Part shown: positions 1-7,076 of the stretch, in pieces | Position numbering within the stretch: position 1 is the stretch's first letter | Layout: each line of letters opens with the position of its first letter | Virus record (IMG/VR): IMGVR_UViG_3300042544_003899 | Location: 1 to 21,774 of that record | Length of the DNA: 21,774 nt | Source: a virus | Direction: 5' to 3' (one strand) | Made by a program: the position numbers and the translations under genes | Notes under the pieces: model-generated | The model's input: only the letters and a program-made list of their open reading frames with translations | Databases searched by the model: none | What the model was told of the DNA's origin: nothing

Positions 1-28
1 GGGTAATCAATAAGGTTATTAAATAATT

Positions 29-1189
29 TTGAACATAAGAAAAGTCATAAGAGAAACTTTGGAGGCGCTCTTAATTGAGAGTGCCCCAAAAAATTCTATG
101 TCTTTAAATGAAAAAAAGAAAAAGAAGAAAAAGACTACACAATCATTAATGGCAACACCAACAGGTTCCATATTTTTTATGGATGCAGCTGTAGGTGAAA
201 TTTCTGAAAATAGAGAAGTTAAAAAAAAAGTTTTAACCGAATCGCTAGCAAATAGAAAAGTTCCAAAAACATTTAATCATTTAAAGTGGAGTCTAAACCA
301 ACAACAAAAACATTTCCTGCAAGATTTTATAGATACTCATCCAAATACGATGAAAGAGTCTGATTATGAGTACGCTTCAAAAATGACAGGTATACCAACA
401 AAAAATATAAAGTCTATACAGAATACTTATGGTTCTTGGAATGGAAAGAGTAATGAGTTGGATCCCCATGATATTAATTCATATGGCAAATTTGCCTTTG
501 GAAAAGGAAATGTGTTTAATGCTAAGGATTATGATTTCCCTCAAAAAAATAGAGAAGATGTTGTAAATTTTAAGACAATATCAAAAGAAGAGGCTGATGC
601 ATTAAGATATCCAAAAAAATCTCTAAGGCAAAAGAAATATGAATCTGACCTAGCAGGTTCTGTTGGTGGTGCTATTCGTAAATCAGATGTAAAAAAATCT
701 GAGGATAATTATGATGAGTGGTTAAAGTACTATATCATAGGGGAGGCAAAACCTAAGGCGTGTAAATTAAATAGTGAAAAGAAGCAGATAGAAGTTGATT
801 TCGAGCCATCTGAAGATTATTATGATTTTCATAAGTCTATGATGAACTCAAATAAGAAAAGCAAGTTTTGGATTGCTGTAGAAAGTCTGATTAATCAATT
901 TAATGACACTTTTGGTACTTACTATATTATAGAAGATCAACATGATTTAACTCAAGCCAAAAGTAATTGTATAAGATTGATTGTAAAAGAAATGGCTGTC
1001 TCAGATAAAGTGTTGTGGGATTCCGACAGCAAGACCTATGTTCCTTGGGAATATGCTCCTGAAGATTTGAGAAAACAACACTTGGCTCATAAGTCTTGGA
1101 ATTTGGCAAAGCCAGCTACAAGCGTAGACTTTAATGAGCTTTTAGATAAATATTTAAACTTCCACCACTCAATGTTTCAAGGCCTATGA
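29..1189 (+). CDS. Unknown 386-residue phage protein with capsid-targeting-like N-terminus
   Basis: I do not recognise the family. The start is TTG: an in-frame TAA lies 9 bases upstream at 20-22, and the N-terminus MNIRKVIRETLEALLIES lines up with that of the next gene (MKNLRHIIREAIEESL), which supports this start. The shared amphipathic helix is followed by a lysine-rich linker (residues about 29-35) and then a mainly hydrophilic body without membrane segments or recognisable catalytic motifs. By analogy with T4 internal proteins, whose N-terminal targeting peptide is cut after a hydrophobic-x-Glu sequence, the LLIE segment at residues 14-17 could be a prohead protease site; this is inference. 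The stop overlaps the next start as ATGA, so the two genes are probably translationally coupled. It could equally be a virion structural or head-packaged protein. Confidence 0.75.
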   Translation: MNIRKVIRETLEALLIESAPKNSMSLNEKKKKKKKTTQSLMATPTGSIFFMDAAVGEISENREVKKKVLTESLANRKVPKTFNHLKWSLNQQQKHFLQDFIDTHPNTMKESDYEYASKMTGIPTKNIKSIQNTYGSWNGKSNELDPHDINSYGKFAFGKGNVFNAKDYDFPQKNREDVVNFKTISKEEADALRYPKKSLRQKKYESDLAGSVGGAIRKSDVKKSEDNYDEWLKYYIIGEAKPKACKLNSEKKQIEVDFEPSEDYYDFHKSMMNSNKKSKFWIAVESLINQFNDTFGTYYIIEDQHDLTQAKSNCIRLIVKEMAVSDKVLWDSDSKTYVPWEYAPEDLRKQHLAHKSWNLAKPATSVDFNELLDKYLNFHHSMFQGL

Positions 1190-1713
1190 AAAATTTAAGA
1201 CATATTATAAGAGAGGCTATTGAGGAGTCTTTATTCGGTTCAGGAAAAGAACAAGTAAGAATAGATATAGATACTGGTGATATATTCTTGGGAGATGAAT
1301 TGATTGGTGATTTTCATTTGTTTAAAACTAAAAGTGGATTTTTAAATCTAACTAAAATAGAAATATTCGAAGCTTATAGAAAAGAGGGTTATGCGACTCA
1401 GGTGATGAATCAAATAATTGATTATGCTAATGATAAAGGAGCAACAATTATCTTAACTCCAGATCCATATTTAAAAAACATTTCTAAGAAAAATTTAGTG
1501 GATTGGTATAAAGACTTTGGGTTCGTAATGAATAAAGGTAAAAATAAAGATTTCACTCATCAAGAGTTGATGCAGAAGTTTCCTGATTCATTAGATGAAA
1601 GTAATTGGCCTCAAAGTAATATGAGAAATTTTATTCCACCACAATATCCAACATTCCCAAATCCATCAGACTATGATCAGTTTGGTAATAGATTGGATGA
1701 CATAAATAGATAA
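1186..1713 (+). CDS. GNAT-family N-acetyltransferase with shared N-terminal helix
   Basis: This 175-residue protein has the GNAT core: strand LTKIEIFEAYRKEGYATQVM at about residues 56-75, where RKEGYA is the motif A acetyl-CoA pyrophosphate loop (R/Q-x-x-G-x-G/A), and LVDWYKDFGF at about 105-114, the usual motif B end. It should transfer an acetyl group from acetyl-CoA to an unknown amine. The first 20 residues (MKNLRHIIREAIEESLFGSG) are not part of a GNAT fold and resemble the start of the upstream gene. I infer a packaging or scaffold-binding tag, so this may be an acetyltransferase carried in the virion and delivered with DNA, as T4 Alt is. The C-terminal tail from about residue 140 is proline-rich and low in structure. 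It overlaps the upstream gene by 4 bases. Confidence 0.8.
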   Translation: MKNLRHIIREAIEESLFGSGKEQVRIDIDTGDIFLGDELIGDFHLFKTKSGFLNLTKIEIFEAYRKEGYATQVMNQIIDYANDKGATIILTPDPYLKNISKKNLVDWYKDFGFVMNKGKNKDFTHQELMQKFPDSLDESNWPQSNMRNFIPPQYPTFPNPSDYDQFGNRLDDINR

Positions 1714-1766
1714 AAAAATCTATTTTTCCGCCTATAAATAAGGAAAAAACTAATCAACATCTTGTT

Positions 1767-1798
1767 GAAAAAAAGCTTTAAAAAAAGTCTTTTTTTTC
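1767..1798 (+). terminator. Possible weak AT-only hairpin terminator
   Basis: GAAAAAAAG at 1767-1775 can pair with CTTTTTTTTC at 1789-1798 across a short loop, placed after the acetyltransferase gene. There is no GC stem, so this is a weak call. A second weak pairing, TTTTTCC at 1723-1729 with GGAAAAA at 1742-1748, lies just upstream. The rest of 1714-1889 shows no gene and no copy of the TGTAAC promoter motif. Confidence 0.3.
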
Positions 1799-1889
1799 TG
1801 AATATTCGGTTCATATTATGAAAATATATCTATTTATAAACAGAAGGTAAGCGTTCTTTTTATAGTATGAAATTTAAATTTAGTCAAGT

Positions 1890-2213
1890 ATGAAAACAGC
1901 GATTAAAGTTGTTAAACCAAATGTGTTTAACTATGGTGATGATTGGAAAGATTATTTTGTGAAGATTAAAGATTTGAGAAAGGGTGACATTTTTTATGAG
2001 TGCTCTGGAAGTGGTGAAAATTATGAGTTAAGGGTTATTGAAAATCCTAAAAAAACAAAAGAAGGTTGGTTTTGTTTAGTGGAAAATACGAGCAAAGAAG
2101 TTTTTGATTTTTTCGTATCATCAAATACAAATTATTTAGAGCCAAATTTATTTTGGGCTCCAATACATTTATCTCAACTAGAAAATGGTGAGTATGTGTA
2201 TATGATACAGTGA
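1890..2213 (+). CDS. Small hypothetical protein (107 aa)
   Basis: I do not recognise it. The protein is acidic and aromatic-rich, begins MKTAIKVVKPNVFNYGDDWKD, and has the segment LRKGDIFYECSG at about residues 29-40, which reads like a small beta-barrel fold often found in phage accessory proteins. There are no membrane segments or cysteine motifs. It stands alone between two intergenic stretches, with a hairpin downstream at 2244-2268. A nine-codon reading frame at 1867-1893 overlaps its start codon in ATGA fashion and might be a leader peptide, but that is unproven. Confidence 0.65.
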   Translation: MKTAIKVVKPNVFNYGDDWKDYFVKIKDLRKGDIFYECSGSGENYELRVIENPKKTKEGWFCLVENTSKEVFDFFVSSNTNYLEPNLFWAPIHLSQLENGEYVYMIQ

Positions 2214-2243
2214 GTTCTGTTCAGTTAATATATAAAAGTTATT

Positions 2244-2268
2244 AGTCACTCTATTTTTTGGAGTGATT
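2244..2268 (+). terminator. Hairpin terminator candidate after the 107-aa gene
   Basis: TCACTC at 2246-2251 pairs with GAGTGA at 2261-2266 around a T-rich loop, extendable by an A-T and a G-U pair. It is followed at 2275 by a run of seven T, which however belongs to the next promoter. Position between two transcription units supports termination. Confidence 0.45.
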
Positions 2269-2296
2269 GGTAACTTTTTTTGTTTTATATCGTATG
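2269..2296 (+). promoter_or_regulatory. Phage promoter motif copy 1 (GGTAAC-N16-CGTATG)
   Basis: The boxes GGTAAC and CGTATG are exactly 16 bases apart, as in the six other copies, with one substitution in each box. This copy overlaps a host-type Bacteroidota promoter: TTTG at 2279-2282, 20 bases, then TAATTTTG at 2303-2310. It drives the membrane-peptide genes from 2350. The right half lies in a nested inverted repeat (2282-2342). Confidence 0.6.
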
Positions 2297-2342
2297 ATAT
2301 ATTAATTTTGTCAGAATTATTCTGACTAATACGATATAAAAC
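2282..2342. repeat. Nested perfect inverted repeats over a promoter
   Basis: The outer arms are 14 bases each (2282-2295 and 2329-2342, left arm GTTTTATATCGTAT) and match perfectly. Inside lies a second palindrome with 8-base arms, GTCAGAAT at 2310-2317 and ATTCTGAC at 2319-2326. The outer left arm covers the second box of the phage promoter motif, and the inner palindrome begins where the host-type promoter predicts transcription to start. It could be an operator for a dimeric repressor or a 5' hairpin protecting the transcript. Confidence 0.7.
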
Positions 2343-2349
2343 ATAGTTT

Positions 2350-2520
2350 ATGAAAATTTTATTATTATCTATTTGGCTATTAACCTCTCTCATACTTTGG
2401 TTATTGGCTGTTGCTGTAAAAATTGATAACCCAAAGTACAAACGCTACGAGTTTAGAATAAGAAGTGTATTCTACTTTTTTGCTGTATTATTCTCACTTT
2501 TAATCGGAATTGCTATATGA
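2350..2520 (+). CDS. Small two-helix membrane protein (56 aa)
   Basis: A 56-residue reading frame starts with ATG 54 bases after the promoter motif. It has a hydrophobic N-terminal helix (about residues 3-22, rich in Leu/Ile/Trp), a short charged loop with KIDNPKYKRYEFRIR, and a second helix (about 37-55) at the end. The stop overlaps the next start as ATGA, which supports it being real and co-translated with the following membrane peptide. The function is unknown; small paired membrane peptides in phages are often inhibitors, holin-like or exclusion proteins, but nothing here decides between these. Confidence 0.65.
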   Translation: MKILLLSIWLLTSLILWLLAVAVKIDNPKYKRYEFRIRSVFYFFAVLFSLLIGIAI

Positions 2521-2744
2521 GTAAAGAAAAATTGAAGTATGTACCATTTAATCTTTTTTGGTGCTCATCCACTTTTATTGTTTCATTTTTTATTTTAACA
2601 CAAATATTAAATTTTGGGACATTAGAAAGTTCTATGGTTGCACTTTATATTTATTTGGTGGATGTAAGAAATCAGACTGATGTGGATTATTTATCCGATA
2701 GAATTAGAGAGTTGGAAGATTATTTTAAAGTAGTTAAATTATAA
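2517..2744 (+). CDS. Small membrane protein with coiled-coil tail (75 aa)
   Basis: Residues about 10-46 are hydrophobic (FNLFWCSSTFIVSFFILTQI and on to LYIYLV), giving one or two membrane segments. The C-terminal part, with DYLSDRIRELEDYFKVVKL, has the heptad pattern of a short coiled coil and should lie in the cytoplasm or periplasm. It overlaps the previous membrane peptide by 4 bases, so the two probably act together. No known family was recognised. Confidence 0.65.
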   Translation: MSKEKLKYVPFNLFWCSSTFIVSFFILTQILNFGTLESSMVALYIYLVDVRNQTDVDYLSDRIRELEDYFKVVKL

Positions 2745-2754
2745 ATAAAACAAT

Positions 2755-3177
2755 ATGAGTTTAGATGTTTATTTAAGTAGAAAGAGATGGGTTAGCTACG
2801 ATGAGGGCAAAACATATGAAGTAGATAATGAAGGTGTTTACTCAGCAAATATAACTCATAGTTTAGGTGAGATGGCTGATAAAGCTGGAATTTATGAAGC
2901 CTTGTGGAGACCTCATAGGTTGAGAGAAGATTATGCTGTTGCTGAAGGAGATCACGATGCAGAATATGAATTTGAAGACAACGTTACAATAGTTGCTTCT
3001 GAAATTATACCCATCCTGGAAAAGGGATTGGCGGATTTAAAATCAAGGCCTGATTATTTTAAAGAATTTGATTCTCCTAATGGTTGGGGATTGTACGTTC
3101 ATTTCGTACCTTTTGTTGAAAAATATTTGGAAGCTTGCAAGGAATATCCAGAATCTATTGTAGAAACCTCAAGGTAA
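2755..3177 (+). CDS. Conserved phage protein, MSLDVYL family
   Basis: This 140-residue protein belongs to a family common in phages of many hosts, recognised by the start MSLDVYL, the block ANITHSLGEMADKAGIYEALWRP (here residues about 31-53), the helix with EIIPILEKGLADLKSRPDYF, and the end with NGWGLYVHFVPFVEKYLEAC. The function of the family is unknown to me. The block with NITH and the LWRP element is the most conserved and likely forms the active or binding face. It starts 10 bases after the preceding gene in the same unit. Confidence 0.8.
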   Translation: MSLDVYLSRKRWVSYDEGKTYEVDNEGVYSANITHSLGEMADKAGIYEALWRPHRLREDYAVAEGDHDAEYEFEDNVTIVASEIIPILEKGLADLKSRPDYFKEFDSPNGWGLYVHFVPFVEKYLEACKEYPESIVETSR

Positions 3178-3197
3178 AATAAAGCAAAGTTAGAATT

Positions 3198-3428
3198 ATG
3201 ACACCAAAAGAAAAAGCAAAAGAGTTATTCTTAAAATTTAGACAAATTCCACCATCAAGTCCTTATACAGGTATAGATGATGGTGAAGCAAAAGAATGCG
3301 TTAAGGTATTGATTAATGAGTTAATCAATCACTCAAAAGAAATGGCAATGGTATATGATTTATCTTTTGATGAATCTAGTAATTTTTATACTAAAGTTAA
3401 AAACGAAATAGATAATATAAAATTATAA
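3198..3428 (+). CDS. Small conserved phage protein (76 aa, MTPKEKAKEL type)
   Basis: It matches from memory a small-protein type frequent in Bacteroidota phages: an N-terminal helix MTPKEKAKELFLKF, a short loop, the helix AKECVKVLINELINH (commonly AKQCALIAVDEI in relatives), and a terminal helix ending VKNEIDNIKL. It is probably a small helical bundle of unknown role. It sits 20 bases after the previous gene and 4 bases before the next. Confidence 0.7.
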   Translation: MTPKEKAKELFLKFRQIPPSSPYTGIDDGEAKECVKVLINELINHSKEMAMVYDLSFDESSNFYTKVKNEIDNIKL

Positions 3429-3432
3429 AAAT

Positions 3433-3690
3433 ATGAAAATGTATTATTACAACCCAAACGATTACGGTGACCAATTTTTCGTTATGGCTGAGAACAAAAC
3501 AGAAGCACACGAATGCTTATTGAAACACCTTGAAAATAAAATTTTAACTGAAAGTTGTTACTCTGAAATGTATCAAGAAGATTTAGAAATATGGAAAAAG
3601 GTAAATCCTTTGGATGGTAAATCTTTCCCAAAAAAATACACTTTGGATGAACATGAGGTTGGGTCAGTTATTCAATCTGAAATTGCTTAA
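3433..3690 (+). CDS. Small hypothetical protein (85 aa)
   Basis: Not recognised as a named family. The start MKMYYYNPNDYGDQFFVMAENKTEA looks like a small beta strand pair followed by a helix, a pattern of many phage accessory proteins that report on or bind another protein. It is acidic, has no membrane segment and sits in a run of co-directional genes with short spacers. Confidence 0.65.
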   Translation: MKMYYYNPNDYGDQFFVMAENKTEAHECLLKHLENKILTESCYSEMYQEDLEIWKKVNPLDGKSFPKKYTLDEHEVGSVIQSEIA

Positions 3691-3732
3691 TATAAGTACT
3701 TGTTTTTACTAAAGTTAAAAAAGAAATTTGAT

Positions 3733-3960
3733 ATGGAAAAGCCTTGTCCATTTTGTTGTAATCCAAATGCTCTAGATCATAATACTGGAGAAGCATGTTG
3801 CTTTTGTGATTATGAAGGTGTGGTTTCTATTGGTAAATATGGTATGTTTACAGACTTAGAACAGTACAATAAAATATATTTTGCATCGAATCACAAAAGT
3901 AGATTAGATGAACTTCACGGTAGAAACGATAATGTTGAAAGAAGATTTAACTTAGGCTGA
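3733..3960 (+). CDS. Zinc-ribbon small protein (75 aa)
   Basis: I place the start at the ATG at 3733, preceded by an A-rich leader, not at the TTG 33 bases upstream. The protein begins MEKPCPFCCNPNALDHNTGEACCFCDYEG: CPFC at residues 5-8 and CCFC at about 22-25 make a four-cysteine zinc-binding knuckle like those in DnaJ-type zinc fingers. The rest is a short charged tail ending RRFNLG. The role is unknown; it is one of several zinc proteins in this stretch. Confidence 0.65.
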   Translation: MEKPCPFCCNPNALDHNTGEACCFCDYEGVVSIGKYGMFTDLEQYNKIYFASNHKSRLDELHGRNDNVERRFNLG

Positions 3961-4010
3961 CAATATTATGAAGAAGATTAAATGGTTACAAAAAAAATAA
4001 ATTTATAAAG

Positions 4011-4247
4011 ATGGATTTAAAAGAGAAAAAATCAAAAGTTGCTTTATGTAAAGGTTGTAAAGGTTTTATATTAGCATCGCATACTGACTATATGAGTAAA
4101 GCATCAGAAAAAGAATTTACTCAATTTACAAATGAGAGTTTCGAAGTTAAAATTGAAACATTAGAGAAAACGAGAAGTCGAAACCTTGTTTTTTATTCAG
4201 ACAAGAAAAATGGTAAATGCGAAGACTGTAACAAGCCTAAAGCTTGA
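4011..4247 (+). CDS. Small protein with paired CxxC motifs (78 aa)
   Basis: CKGC at residues about 13-16 and CEDC at about 70-73 form two CxxC pairs at the two ends of the protein, suggesting one zinc site that closes the fold. The middle is a charged helix-rich segment (SEKEFTQFTNESFEVKIETLE). No family name is known to me. It lies in the zinc-protein run. Confidence 0.65.
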   Translation: MDLKEKKSKVALCKGCKGFILASHTDYMSKASEKEFTQFTNESFEVKIETLEKTRSRNLVFYSDKKNGKCEDCNKPKA

Positions 4248-4292
4248 TTTTAGTGGACATTTTTATTGATTAATAACCAAAATTAAAATATA

Positions 4293-4607
4293 ATGGGATT
4301 AAAAATTTTTAAAGAATGTTGCAAAAACTGTCTTTTGTCAGAAGATAGAATTGTAAGTTCAAAAAGAGCAAAAGAAATTATAAAAGATTGTACAGAAAAT
4401 CAAACTCACTTCATTTGCCACAAAGCAACTATGGGTGGTGATGAAGAAATAGTTTGTAAAACGTTCTTTGACACCATTGGTCATAAAAGTCAAATGGTAA
4501 GAATTGCACAAAGGTTAAATGTTTTGGAATTTGTTGAGCAGTCGGATACCGAAAAGCTACCAACTTTCAAAGAAATGTCAACTCGTCAAAGGTCTATTGT
4601 AAAATGA
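4293..4607 (+). CDS. Conserved cysteine-rich protein (CKNCLLSEDRIVS type, 104 aa)
   Basis: The N-terminal block FKECCKNCLLSEDRIVSSKR, followed by CTENQTHFICHKATM, is a pattern I recognise from hypothetical proteins in Bacteroidota genomes and phages. Cysteines at about residues 9, 10, 13, 33, 42 and 55, with a His near 43, suggest a metal site, possibly zinc or an iron-sulfur cluster. The C-terminal part (MVRIAQRLNVLEFVEQ) is helical. The biological role is unknown. Confidence 0.65.
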   Translation: MGLKIFKECCKNCLLSEDRIVSSKRAKEIIKDCTENQTHFICHKATMGGDEEIVCKTFFDTIGHKSQMVRIAQRLNVLEFVEQSDTEKLPTFKEMSTRQRSIVK

Positions 4608-4643
4608 GGTATAATGTTTTACTAATTTTAAATACAGTAAATT

Positions 4644-5243
4644 ATGAGTGATGAAAAAATAATATTATTAGAAGATGTAAAAGTTGAATACAGAACTAAT
4701 TTAGAAGGATGGACTGGTGAAAATAATCTTTATTACGGCAAAGGTGATGAAGGTAAAAGAAGAGCTATCGAAGCTAATTATACACATAAGAAGTGTGAGT
4801 GTGGAAATATATTTGTAAAAAACAGTTATTGTAAACCTTGTTATGATAAAAAAAGTAAAGAAAACTTTCTTAAATTAGAAGCAGTTGAGTGGGACGGTGA
4901 ATCTTATATGTGTTTAAGAAACGACGATAGATTCTTTTGTGATATGGACGAGTTTATTGAATGGTGTATTGATGAAGAAATTGAAGATCCCACAGAAGTA
5001 CAACTAATGCTATGTGAACAAGAAGTAAAAATTTCGGAAATAAACATTGATGAACTTAATGAAGAATATTGTTCAGGCGATGGAGAGGAAGGTGTTTGTT
5101 ATCATCATCCTGAAATATCTGAAAAAGTTGAAGAATTAAATGAGTTAATTAGAAACGCTAAACCTAAACTTTGGTTTCAGTCTAATAAAAGAATTATAAT
5201 TCCGTCTACATTGGCATCTGAAATAAGAAGTGAGACTGATTAG
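4644..5243 (+). CDS. Phage zinc-ribbon protein (199 aa)
   Basis: A central zinc ribbon is visible: CECG at about residues 51-54 and CKPC at about 68-71, followed by KKSKENFLKLEAVEWDG. The order (TNLEGWTGENNLYYGKG, then zinc ribbon, then EWDGESY, then a region with FFCDMDEFIEWC) is characteristic of a protein family widespread in phages. The C-terminal half is acidic, with another Cys/His group around VCYHHPEISEKVEELN. The function is unknown; a role as a nucleic-acid or protein adaptor is a guess. Confidence 0.7.
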   Translation: MSDEKIILLEDVKVEYRTNLEGWTGENNLYYGKGDEGKRRAIEANYTHKKCECGNIFVKNSYCKPCYDKKSKENFLKLEAVEWDGESYMCLRNDDRFFCDMDEFIEWCIDEEIEDPTEVQLMLCEQEVKISEINIDELNEEYCSGDGEEGVCYHHPEISEKVEELNELIRNAKPKLWFQSNKRIIIPSTLASEIRSETD

Positions 5244-5335
5244 AATATTTTCAACTAGATATTTGACATTCCTGGGAGTGTTAGAATTCAATCTCAATCA
5301 TTAGGCGTTTTTAATTCACTAATAAATTAATTAAA

Positions 5336-5530
5336 ATGTTAATACAAAGAAATGATAATGAAATTTTGACATGTGGTGAAGCTGCTTTAATTGGTTTTTG
5401 CACTCATTTATTGGAACATATTCCTCCATCAAAAAGAGAGGAGAAAATTAAGTCTTTTGAAAAATTAAAAGACATGTTTCAGTTAAACTATTGTGTTGCG
5501 ACAGGGGAAATAATTAAAAGAAAAAGATAG
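5336..5530 (+). CDS. Small hypothetical protein (64 aa)
   Basis: Not recognised. The sequence is helical with a hydrophobic middle (EAALIGFCTHLLEHI) and a lysine/arginine-rich end (GEIIKRKR). There is an AT-rich 92-base gap before it with no clear promoter; the start follows the A-rich leader aattaattaaa, typical for the host group. Confidence 0.55.
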   Translation: MLIQRNDNEILTCGEAALIGFCTHLLEHIPPSKREEKIKSFEKLKDMFQLNYCVATGEIIKRKR

Positions 5531-5556
5531 TCTGTTTACAGTACAAAATTGTATAT

Positions 5557-5913
5557 ATGTATAAAACAAAAAGCGGAAGAATAGTTATGAAAAACAATGA
5601 CGGTTTTGATTACAAAGAAGTTTTTGAAAGTAATAGAAACTGGAATGATGTATCAAGCATATATTTAAACCATTGTAAAGATTGTGATAAAAAATTCTTC
5701 GGTAATAAGTATAGAATTGTTTGTAAAGAATGTCATCCAAACCCAAACCACTTTCCACAAGATGGAAAGTATTTCAATACATTTAGTCAAACACCTGTTG
5801 ATGGTAAAAGTAATCAGTTGGTTTGTAATATGTGCGGAAGCTCTAAATTAGAAGATTGTGGGAGTGGTGAATATGCTTGTGAAGATTGCGGACATTTCCC
5901 TATTACAAGTTAA
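5557..5913 (+). CDS. Double zinc-ribbon protein (118 aa)
   Basis: Two zinc ribbons are visible. The first has CKDC at about residues 41-44 and CKEC at about 57-60. The second has CNMC at about 90-93 and CEDC at about 108-111, resembling the zinc ribbons of TFIIB or transposase-type proteins. Such double ribbons usually bind nucleic acid or another protein. An alternative start is the ATG at 5587 (MKNNDGF); the first 10 residues are not needed for either ribbon, so the start is uncertain. Confidence 0.65.
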   Translation: MYKTKSGRIVMKNNDGFDYKEVFESNRNWNDVSSIYLNHCKDCDKKFFGNKYRIVCKECHPNPNHFPQDGKYFNTFSQTPVDGKSNQLVCNMCGSSKLEDCGSGEYACEDCGHFPITS

Positions 5914-5960
5914 ATACTACCAATAATAGGTTGATCAACTAATTTAAAATAAATAGAATT

Positions 5961-6152
5961 ATGAAAGTGGAAATTGGAGATATATTAGAATTGAGACACT
6001 ATGATACTAATGAAATTATACTTGAGAGAGTTACAAGTGTAGAAAATAAGGATACAGATGATGAGATGTTTCAAGTTAGAACCGAAAATATGTATTATGA
6101 TTTCATAAACTTTTATGAAGTAGTAAATATCTATAATAGATACAAACCTTAG
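5961..6152 (+). CDS. Small hypothetical protein (63 aa)
   Basis: Not recognised. MKVEIGDILELRHYDTNEIILERVTSVEN reads like a small SH3-like beta barrel, a common fold of very small phage proteins. It is acidic, without cysteines or membrane segments, and stands 47 bases after the double zinc-ribbon gene. Confidence 0.55.
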   Translation: MKVEIGDILELRHYDTNEIILERVTSVENKDTDDEMFQVRTENMYYDFINFYEVVNIYNRYKP

Positions 6153-6198
6153 TTTCTCTTATGCGCTATTATCGTTTAGTGTTTTAAAAAATAATATT

Positions 6199-6702
6199 AT
6201 GGAAAAATACAACAAAGAAGAACTTAGAAAAATTGCTCATTCATTAGGAATTAGACTTTTTGAAAGTGTTATGTCGCACAACAAAAAAGACAAAAAATTA
6301 CCAAATGAATTTTATCGAAATTATTATCAATCGGAAACAGACAACACATTTGAAAAGATGATTGAAAAAGGCTTTGCGACAAAAGATAAAAGGCTGAATT
6401 TAAACTACTACTTTATTACTGACTTAGGAATTGAAAAATTCAGAAAAGAATTTACTGAATTGGTTAATTATAAGCCAAAAAAAGAAAGAGATTTAAACTA
6501 TTTGAAAAACCGCATTAATTTCTATTGTGATTTTTATAATTATAGGTTTTGCGAAGATAATTCAGAACACGTTATTTCAGCTTATGTAAATTATTTTTTG
6601 AAAGGGTTTTATATGTCACATACTACGACTGATTGCGTGACTATATTTAGGCGGGAATTACGTTCTTTTAAAAACGTTCTCGTTGCTAAAGAGTTTGTTT
6701 AA
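6199..6702 (+). CDS. Hypothetical protein with winged-helix-like segment (167 aa)
   Basis: No named family recognised. Residues about 50-90 (NTFEKMIEKGFATKDKRLN, then LNYYFITDLGIEKFRKEF) resemble a winged helix: two helices, a wing with a beta hairpin, and a terminal helix, as in small DNA-binding proteins that sense whether a site is occupied. The C-terminal part is aromatic and cysteine-containing, with no clear motif. It ends 56 bases before the first gene of the cassette-like array, and I cannot tell whether it belongs to that array. Confidence 0.6.
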   Translation: MEKYNKEELRKIAHSLGIRLFESVMSHNKKDKKLPNEFYRNYYQSETDNTFEKMIEKGFATKDKRLNLNYYFITDLGIEKFRKEFTELVNYKPKKERDLNYLKNRINFYCDFYNYRFCEDNSEHVISAYVNYFLKGFYMSHTTTDCVTIFRRELRSFKNVLVAKEFV

Positions 6703-6758
6703 TATTAACGCCAGTGGACATCGATAGATCATGATAATAAATAAAAATTGGAAAAAAT

Positions 6759-6977
6759 ATGAATTGGAAAAAAGTGGAAGATGAATTACCTAAAAAAGAT
6801 GGTAATAGTAGTATTATGTGTATAGTATATGATATGTACAATGGTGTAGTTGTAAGACCATATAATGAATATCATAAATGTTGGGATGGTGAAGATGGTG
6901 ATGATTATTATTGCGATGCTATTGGTGGAAAGATAACTCATTGGATGGAGTTACCGTGTCCGCCAGCTTGCAACTAA
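6759..6977 (+). CDS. DUF551-family protein (cassette 1, 72 aa)
   Basis: The start WKKVEDELPKKDG, the middle with a variable strand region and the end KITHWMELPCPP match the DUF551 pattern, in which a W-x-x-V-x-D-x-LP start and a THWMPLP-x-PP end bracket a small beta domain. The function of DUF551 is unknown; it is common in phages and mobile elements. The stop codon TAA lies within the left box of the downstream attC-like site, as often seen in cassettes. Its own left cassette edge (expected GTTAGTTGC) is not found upstream. Confidence 0.75.
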   Translation: MNWKKVEDELPKKDGNSSIMCIVYDMYNGVVVRPYNEYHKCWDGEDGDDYYCDAIGGKITHWMELPCPPACN

Positions 6978-7048
6978 CGTTTCGCAACTAGCCGATGAGG
7001 GCTAACAAAAGATACTAATTCGCCCTTATTGGCTAGTTGCTGTTGGGC
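6972..7048 (+). other. attC-like site A
   Basis: The left box is AACTAAC (6972-6978), spacer GTTTC, left arm GCAACTAGCC (6984-6993), inner arm GAGGGC (6997-7002), a loop, inner arm GCCCTT (7022-7027), right arm GGCTAGTTGC (7031-7040, a perfect match), T, and right box GTTGGGC (7042-7048). Recombination would be expected after the G at 7042. The stem is the clearest of the set. Confidence 0.7.
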
Positions 7049-7076
7049 GCAGTTTTTTAATTTTAAATTTAATAAT

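Noticed and set aside
112-132. A-rich run encoding seven lysines as a frameshift site
   Set aside because: The main frame continues intact for 350 more residues and no alternative frame of note is open after it.
1867-4001. Mini-frames of 8-10 codons before genes at 1890 and 4011
   Set aside because: Too short to separate from chance in AT-rich leaders; the overlap of 1867-1893 with the next start is noted only in that gene's entry.
4252-6721. AGTGGACAT repeated at 4252 and 6713, and box-like ATTAGGCG at 5301 and CTTATGCG at 6163, as further cassette edges
   Set aside because: No complementary left boxes or stems were found at the ends of the genes that follow, so the array is not extended to the left.
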